From: Candidatus Scatomonas pullistercoris
GTDB taxonomy: Bacteria > Bacillota > Clostridia > Lachnospirales > Lachnospiraceae
Assembly: GCA_018713515.1 (NCBI GenBank)
Contig: DVOO01000027.1
Span: forward strand, 62,001 to 126,000
Reading direction: 5' to 3'
Length of the DNA stretch: 64,000 nucleotides
The notes below the pieces were generated by a model. That model saw nothing but the letters and a program-made list of their open reading frames with translations. It was not told the DNA's origin and made no database searches. Numbering within the stretch: position 1 is the stretch's first letter; each line of letters starts with the position of its first letter. Shown here piece after piece: positions 59,228-64,000 of this stretch. Position numbers and translations under genes: made by a program.

Positions 59228-60103
59228 TTAAAAATTAATCAATCCCTGGAGCCATACAACTCCTTTAAATCTTCTTCCTGTCTCCGGAATTCCCATCAGA
59301 TCCCTCTCATTAATACAGACATCCAGGGGAATATCATTCGTAAGAAGTCCAAGCTGATACATTTTCTCTCCTGTTACCGTATTCAGCGTTGTATTGCACT
59401 CCGTGATTTCTCCCATCAGACTGTACTGATCGCATTCAATTCCGTAAGGCATCAGATACGTGTCCACAATAGAATACACATCTTCATGCTGGATCCTTCT
59501 GGAAATCATGGTATAAATATCAATATCTTCCATGGTAAGGCTTTCCATGGCCTCCTCATCCCCGTTTCTGGCAGCAGCCAGAAGGGAATTTCTCTGCTGG
59601 GACTGCTTTTTGTCTGCTTCTATCTGTTTTACATTTTTATTCAGAGGAAGCAGGATCGTTCCCGAAGCCGCCAGCCCGGAGAGTGAAAGGGAAGTATTCA
59701 GTTCTCTGAGCATCCCGTTCTGCCTTACATTCAGATAATCGCCGGCATTCAGCAGGTAAAAGATCAGCGAAATTCCCACCCGCATGTCATCGCATGCCCC
59801 TGCGAAAGATTCTTTACCGGCATGGCGTTCCACTACGATTTCTTCATAGGAAGTAATCTGGGAGCCTGCATAATAAGGAAAGTAATATTCCATGCGAAAT
59901 CTATTTTTCTCATCGTACTCGCCGCAGACAGTGATGCCGCAGTCATAGCCGAATTCCTTGGAAATTTCCGCAAACATCCGGCCCTCTTCGTTTTCTACAA
60001 TTTTTTTTCTGTCATAGTGATCCACCACATCAGCCAGCAGTTTATCCAGATCACTTTTTCGCTTTAAATTGGAAAATCCCACAGATTTTAAATATTTATG
60101 CAT
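59228..60103 (-). CDS. DUF3881-family protein
   Basis: A 291-residue soluble protein. HKYLKSVGFSNLKRKSDLDKLL at the start and GRRFKGVVWLQGLINF at the end are conserved in a family (DUF3881) that I know only from Lachnospiraceae and relatives, with no known function. Middle: a charged helical segment with Gln/Lys runs (about 155-175). It follows serS by 54 bp without a terminator, so it is the last gene of the soj operon. Confidence 0.8.
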   Translation of the reverse strand: MHKYLKSVGFSNLKRKSDLDKLLADVVDHYDRKKIVENEEGRMFAEISKEFGYDCGITVCGEYDEKNRFRMEYYFPYYAGSQITSYEEIVVERHAGKESFAGACDDMRVGISLIFYLLNAGDYLNVRQNGMLRELNTSLSLSGLAASGTILLPLNKNVKQIEADKKQSQQRNSLLAAARNGDEEAMESLTMEDIDIYTMISRRIQHEDVYSIVDTYLMPYGIECDQYSLMGEITECNTTLNTVTGEKMYQLGLLTNDIPLDVCINERDLMGIPETGRRFKGVVWLQGLINF

Positions 60104-60157
60104 TTCTGGCGCCTCCCTTCTGACTGTTTGCTTCAGTCTTTCAACGCCGCGGGGCTA

Positions 60158-61444
60158 TTACTTAGAAGGTACCAGCTTCTCTTTTCCGCCCATGTACGGA
60201 CGCAGAACAGCCGGTATATTTACAGATCCATCCGCATTCAGATTATTTTCCAGGAAAGCAATCAGCATACGGGGCGGAGCGACCACTGTATTATTTAATG
60301 TATGCGCCAGATACTTGCCATTTTCTCCCTGAATCCGGATTTTCAGTCTTCTGGCCTGGGCATCGCCCAGATTGGAGCAGCTTCCCACTTCAAAATACTT
60401 CTTCTGGCGGGGAGACCATGCCTCCACATCGCAGGATTTTACCTTCAGATCCGCAAGATCTCCCGAACAGCATTCCAGCGTTCTCACCGGAATATCCAGG
60501 GAACGGAACAGATCCACTGTATTTTTCCACAATTTATCATACCAGATTTTGCTTTCCTCCGGTCTGCAGACAACAATCATCTCCTGTTTTTCAAACTGAT
60601 GGATCCGGTATACGCCTCTTTCCTCCAGCCCATGCGCTCCTTTTTCCTTCCGGAAACAGGGAGAATAGCTGGTATATGTCAGCGGCAGCTGCTCCTCCGG
60701 TACAATCTGGTCGATAAATTTTCCAATCATGGAGTGCTCGCTGGTTCCGATCAGATACAGATCCTCTCCCTCAATCTTATACATCATGGCTTCCATCTCC
60801 GCGAAGCTCATAACTCCCGTCACCACATCGCTGCGGATCATAAAGGGCGGCACACAGTAAGTAAATCCTCTGTCAATCATAAAATCCCGGGCATATGTGA
60901 TAACAGCTGAATGAAGCCGGGCAATATCTCCCATCAGATAATAGAATCCATTGCCTGCCACTCTTCTGGCGCTGTCCAGATCGATGCCGCTGAAGGATTC
61001 CATAATTTCCGTATGGTATGGAATCTCAAAATCCGGAACAACGGGATCGCCAAACTTCTCAATCTCCACATTCTCACTGTCGTCTTTACCGATCGGTACA
61101 GACGGATCGATCATCTGAGGAATGACCATCATCCTCTTTTTAATTTCTTCCTCCACTTCCTTCTCGCGGGCGGAAAGCTCGTCAATTCTCTCTCCGAAGG
61201 AAGATACCTTTTTCTTTACTTCTTCTGCTTCGTCTTTCTTCCCCTGGCCCATCAGCTTTCCGATTTCTTTGGAAATTTTATTTTTTTCAGCCCGGAGCGC
61301 TTCCACTTCCTGCTTAATTTCTCTGTTTTCTTTATCCAGCGCAATCACTTCATCCACCAGTGGCAGCTTGCTGTCCTGAAATTTATTGCGGATGTTCTGC
61401 TTTACTGCCTCCGGATTTTCTCTTACAAACTTTATATCTAACAT
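60158..61444 (-). CDS. serS: Seryl-tRNA synthetase
   Basis: Charges tRNA-Ser. The 428 residues have the N-terminal coiled-coil arm (about 27-105), motif 2 (FRKEKGAHGLEERGVYRIHQFEKQEM) and motif 3 near 380-395. Motif 3 reads LNNTVVAPPRMLIAFLEN, while the common bacterial form has GSGLAVGR in that place; the region before motif 1 (GNGFYYLMGDIARLHSAVITYA) is also unusual. These look like a divergent SerRS clade, not damage. TAGGAGGAAG precedes ATG. Normally Firmicutes serS has a T-box; here it lies inside the soj operon with no T-box directly upstream. Confidence 0.95.
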   Translation of the reverse strand: MLDIKFVRENPEAVKQNIRNKFQDSKLPLVDEVIALDKENREIKQEVEALRAEKNKISKEIGKLMGQGKKDEAEEVKKKVSSFGERIDELSAREKEVEEEIKKRMMVIPQMIDPSVPIGKDDSENVEIEKFGDPVVPDFEIPYHTEIMESFSGIDLDSARRVAGNGFYYLMGDIARLHSAVITYARDFMIDRGFTYCVPPFMIRSDVVTGVMSFAEMEAMMYKIEGEDLYLIGTSEHSMIGKFIDQIVPEEQLPLTYTSYSPCFRKEKGAHGLEERGVYRIHQFEKQEMIVVCRPEESKIWYDKLWKNTVDLFRSLDIPVRTLECCSGDLADLKVKSCDVEAWSPRQKKYFEVGSCSNLGDAQARRLKIRIQGENGKYLAHTLNNTVVAPPRMLIAFLENNLNADGSVNIPAVLRPYMGGKEKLVPSK

Positions 61445-61455
61445 TTTTCTTCCTC

Positions 61456-61968
61456 CTACACAAATTCTTCTTCTGTTCTGGCCGCCTGCTTTAATGCCCG
61501 TATTTCTTCATCACTGAGCATAATATAAGACTCTCCCTTTACAATTTCCTTAATATACAGGAAGCAGTTATCTCTGCTGTGAATCGCATTTAAGATAAAT
61601 CCCGTATTTTCGCTGTCCAGCATAGCCAGGGCAAAACTGAGTTTTCCTCCCACATCATCAAAGGCATCGTATTTAACAATTCCATACCGGGTAAGGGTCT
61701 TTTTATATTTTCTTTTCAGATCCTTAATATCCACCTGATGATTTTCTGAAACTTTAGAAAGTCTTTCCATTTCCCGGAATTTCTGAGCAAAAGCTTTTTC
61801 CATGGACTGTCCGTCCTTTCCCTTCATAAACAGCCGGTACTTTTTTGTCAGCCTGCTCAGCCTGACCGACATGCTCACCGTAATAACCGCTGAAATTACA
61901 ACCAATACAATCAGCAGCAGTACAATAAGCCCGATATCGATACCGGCACTTTCAAACAGATTGCTCAT
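61456..61968 (-). CDS. DUF4446 membrane protein
   Basis: A 170-residue protein with one N-terminal membrane helix (about 12-35) followed by a coiled coil and the conserved RYGIVKYDAFDDVGGKLSFALAMLD block of the DUF4446 family. Function unknown, but the gene follows spo0J in many Clostridia. It lies 14 bp after spo0J and 11 bp before serS. Confidence 0.9.
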   Translation of the reverse strand: MSNLFESAGIDIGLIVLLLIVLVVISAVITVSMSVRLSRLTKKYRLFMKGKDGQSMEKAFAQKFREMERLSKVSENHQVDIKDLKRKYKKTLTRYGIVKYDAFDDVGGKLSFALAMLDSENTGFILNAIHSRDNCFLYIKEIVKGESYIMLSDEEIRALKQAARTEEEFV

Positions 61969-61982
61969 TTGTATTCTCCCCT

Positions 61983-62909
61983 TTATTTTATTGTCTCAAA
62001 CAGTTCCAGAATCCGCTCCAGTTCCTCCTGCGAATAATATTCAATTTCAATTTTTCCCTTTTTTCCCCGTCCTCTGGCAATCGACACCTTTGTGCCGATA
62101 ATTCCTTTCAATTTTTCCTCCATTTTTTCATAAACTGCGTCCATCTGCGGATCTTCCGTTTTTTTCCGGACAGGCTTCGGATTCAGAATCTGTTTTACCA
62201 GTTTTTCTGTTTCCCGGACACTGAGCTTTTCATCAAAAATTTTCTGAGCCGTCTGATACTGCAGCTCCGGATCTTCCAGACCAAGCAGCGTCCGCGCATG
62301 ACCGCTGGATATCATTTCATCCACCAGCATTTTCTGCACTCTGGCATCCAGTTTCAGAAGACGCATGGAATTGGTTACCGCGGCCCTGCTCTTTGATACC
62401 CGTTCCGCTACTTCATCCTGTTTTAAATGAAATTCTTCAATCAACCGCTTATAGGCAAATGCTTCTTCAATAGAATTCAAATTTTCTCTCTGAATATTTT
62501 CGATAAGAGAAATCTCCATTGCCTCCAGATCCGTAAAATCTTTAAGTATAACGGGAACCTTTTTTAATCCGGCTATCTTTGCAGCTCTCCATCTTCTCTC
62601 TCCCGCTATTATTTCATAATATTTTCCTTTTTTCTGAACCAGCAGCGGCTGCAGAACGCCAAACTGCCGGATAGATTCAGCCAGCTCCATCAATGCGTCC
62701 TCATCAAAATCTTTTCTGGGCTGCTCACTGTTCGGAACAATATCAGAAAGCTTTAATTCCAGCTCACCTGGCTTTTCAACAATTTTTTCCACAACTTTTT
62801 CGACAACCTTAACTTCCGGATTCTTTTCTTTTTCAGCTGTCTGATTTTTCTGCGGGATTAATGTTTCCAGTCCTTTTCCCTTATTTAATCCACCCTTTCT
62901 GACACTCAT
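61983..62909 (-). CDS. parB: Chromosome-partitioning protein ParB/Spo0J
   Basis: ParB binds parS and slides as a CTP-dependent clamp to organise the origin region. The 308 residues show an N-terminal KGLETLIP tail that stimulates ParA, a Glu/Val-rich linker, the ParB/Srx CTPase domain (SIRQFGVLQPLLV, then GERRWRAAKIAG), the ENIQREN motif, a helix-turn-helix (QDEVAERVSKSRAAVTNSMRLL) and the C-terminal dimer domain. It overlaps the ParA gene by ATGA. The two parS sites nearby are its targets. Confidence 0.97.
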   Translation of the reverse strand: MSVRKGGLNKGKGLETLIPQKNQTAEKEKNPEVKVVEKVVEKIVEKPGELELKLSDIVPNSEQPRKDFDEDALMELAESIRQFGVLQPLLVQKKGKYYEIIAGERRWRAAKIAGLKKVPVILKDFTDLEAMEISLIENIQRENLNSIEEAFAYKRLIEEFHLKQDEVAERVSKSRAAVTNSMRLLKLDARVQKMLVDEMISSGHARTLLGLEDPELQYQTAQKIFDEKLSVRETEKLVKQILNPKPVRKKTEDPQMDAVYEKMEEKLKGIIGTKVSIARGRGKKGKIEIEYYSQEELERILELFETIK

Positions 62910-63679
62910 TCTTCTTCTTCCTCTCTGTTGATCACTTCTTCTGCCAGCAGCCGGTAGCTCTCTGCTCCCGCTGATCTGCTGTCATACAAATTAATCGGAA
63001 GTCCGTAACTCGGAGCCTCCGCCAGTCTCACATTTCTTGGGATAATCGTTTTATATATTTTCTGATTCAGATTATCCTTAACATTTTCCACCACCTGAAG
63101 AGAAAGATTTGTTCTTGCATCATACATAGTGAAAACGACCCCTTCAATTTTCAATTTTGGGTTCAGTCTCTCCTGTACCAGTTCGATGGTATGAAGCAGC
63201 TGAGCCAGCCCTTCCAGAGCATAATATTCACACTGAATAGGAACCAGGACTGTATCAGCCGTGGTAAGAGCGTTGATTGTCAGCATATTCAGAGAAGGCG
63301 GGCAATCAATGATAATAAAATCATAATCAGCTCTCACCGTATCAATATTCTCTTTTAATATGTACTCTTTGTTATCAATCCCTATCAATTCAATCTCTGC
63401 GCCTGCGAGATCTACATTGGAGGGAAGGAGATCCTGATTCTGAAACTCCAGATGAATCAGACATTCTTCCAGGGCGCATTCTCCGATTAAAAGCTCATAA
63501 ACCGTCTTTTCCAGTTCGTTTTTTTCAATTCCCAATCCGCTTGTAGTATTTCCCTGGGGATCAATATCAATCGTAAGCACTTTTTTACCCATTTCAGCCA
63601 GACAAGCCGACAGATTTATCGCTGTTGTAGATTTTCCCACACCGCCTTTTTGGTTTGCAATCGCTATTGTTCTTCCCAA
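62906..63679 (-). CDS. parA: Chromosome-partitioning ATPase ParA/Soj
   Basis: A 257-residue ATPase that forms nucleoid-bound dimers and works with ParB. Deviant Walker A NQKGGVGKST, Walker A' IDIDPQGN, and Walker B FIIIDCPPSL are present. TTG 63679 is chosen because AAGGAG stands eight bases before it and the product then begins GRTIAIANQKGG like other Soj proteins; the frame continues upstream to a GTG-type start at 63706. First gene of the five-gene operon. A TATAAT at plus 63722-63727 (minus strand) may be its -10 box. Confidence 0.96.
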   Translation of the reverse strand: MGRTIAIANQKGGVGKSTTAINLSACLAEMGKKVLTIDIDPQGNTTSGLGIEKNELEKTVYELLIGECALEECLIHLEFQNQDLLPSNVDLAGAEIELIGIDNKEYILKENIDTVRADYDFIIIDCPPSLNMLTINALTTADTVLVPIQCEYYALEGLAQLLHTIELVQERLNPKLKIEGVVFTMYDARTNLSLQVVENVKDNLNQKIYKTIIPRNVRLAEAPSYGLPINLYDSRSAGAESYRLLAEEVINREEEEE

Positions 63680-63757
63680 AATCTTTTCTCCTTTCACAGG
63701 CACCAAAAGTGCTACCCTTAGATTATAGCATTCTTCTTATTAAATGGCTACTGGAAA

Positions 63758-63773
63758 TGTTTCACGTGAAACA
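63758..63773. promoter_or_regulatory. parS site 1
   Basis: Exact canonical 16-bp parS TGTTTCACGTGAAACA, palindromic for 22 bp (63755-63776), 80 bp before the ParA start. Confidence 0.96.
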
Positions 63774-63800
63774 TTTTCTACATTATATCTAAATTCAAGA

Positions 63801-63816
63801 TGTTTCACGTGAAACA
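63801..63816. promoter_or_regulatory. parS site 2
   Basis: Second exact copy of TGTTTCACGTGAAACA, 43 bp from the first, within a 26-bp perfect palindrome (63796-63821). Closely paired sites suggest a strong ParB loading centre. Confidence 0.96.
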
Positions 63817-63849
63817 TCTTGTTAATTCGCCGTCTTAAGAGAAAAGGCA

Positions 63850-63878
63850 TTGTAACAGATTCCCATTTCGATTATAAT
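63850..63878 (+). promoter_or_regulatory. sigma-A promoter of the rightmost gene
   Basis: TTGTAA (63850-63855), 17-bp spacer, TATAAT (63873-63878), 31 bp before the ATG. Confidence 0.75.
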
Positions 63879-63908
63879 AGAAATATGATTTTTCCAGGAG
63901 GATTTTCT

Positions 63909-64000
63909 ATGAAGAAAAGAAAGCAAAGGCTGGCTGCTGTTTTTACCATATTAATTTTCGCGGCAGCAATTATTTATAGCATAAATAAATTTATTTCAAA
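63909..64000 (+). CDS. Start of an exported or membrane protein (cut by window edge)
   Basis: Only about 30 codons are present. ATG 63909 follows AGGAGGA at good spacing and a clear promoter. The peptide starts with KKRKQR and continues into a hydrophobic helix of about 18 residues, so it is a signal peptide or membrane anchor. Its family cannot be told. Confidence 0.7.
   Translation, partial: MKKRKQRLAAVFTILIFAAAIIYSINKFIS

Overview
The window looks like chromosomal DNA of an anaerobic, moderately GC-rich Gram-positive bacterium of the Clostridia, most likely family Lachnospiraceae. The reasons are strong AGGAGG ribosome-binding sites, sigma-A promoters with 17-bp spacers, a T-box in front of ileS, a tandem glycine riboswitch, a CIRCE element, PerR with two rubrerythrins, soj-spo0J with canonical parS sites, and conserved clostridial proteins of unknown function (DUF454, DUF1002, DUF3881, DUF4358, DUF4446). 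I see no phage, insertion sequence, CRISPR array or rRNA. The parS sites suggest that the right end is the origin-proximal side.

Left part (1-12.3 kb). A leftward operon encodes a CDF metal transporter, a CobW-like GTPase fused to a YcgQ-like domain, peptidyl-tRNA hydrolase and the start of Mfd. Divergently there is an autoregulated TetR gene followed by two half-size ABC transporters of the IrtAB/YbtPQ type. Nicotinate phosphoribosyltransferase, a VanY-like peptidase without signal peptide, and a convergent OmpR/histidine-kinase pair follow.

The most interesting part (12.4-24.9 kb) is a leftward ten-gene operon for heme capture. In transcription order it encodes a small membrane-anchored protein, a secreted NEAT-like protein, a 916-residue wall protein with an FMN-binding domain and three NEAT domains, an Shp-like heme protein with both heme-ligand methionines, a heme/iron-siderophore binding lipoprotein, a FecCD permease, its ATPase, a DUF454 membrane protein and a CydDC-like ABC pair. 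It ends at a strong terminator. The layout resembles the shr-shp-hts(sia) heme operon of Streptococcus pyogenes. Two copies of a palindrome of the form TTAGTTA-N4-TAACTAA lie in front of it, and a third copy lies in front of the TetR-linked ABC pair. This suggests one metalloregulator for both loci.

Middle (25-43 kb). Hsp20 sits under a CIRCE element. A MarR/YczE-type pair is divergent from a TraX-like gene. A TetR-GH13-glgB operon serves glycogen or alpha-glucan metabolism. Then come metG-tatD, an oxidative-stress block (perR and two rubrerythrins with PerR-type boxes), a lipoprotein with a caspase-like His/Cys pair, a DUF1002 protein, rsmA and a TPR/AAA ATPase.

Right part (43.4-64 kb). A T-box-controlled ileS is followed 15 nt later by glgP. 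Next are a lipoprotein, a DEDDh exonuclease, an HD protein, tRNA-Arg(CCT), and a glycine-riboswitch-controlled sodium:alanine/glycine symporter. A DUF4358-MBOAT-DHHW-M20 operon probably acylates a surface polymer. The leftward soj-spo0J-DUF4446-serS-DUF3881 operon follows two parS sites, and a truncated gene starts at the right edge.

All calls are from reading the sequence; no database search was run. Family names rest on recognised motifs and remembered family sequences.
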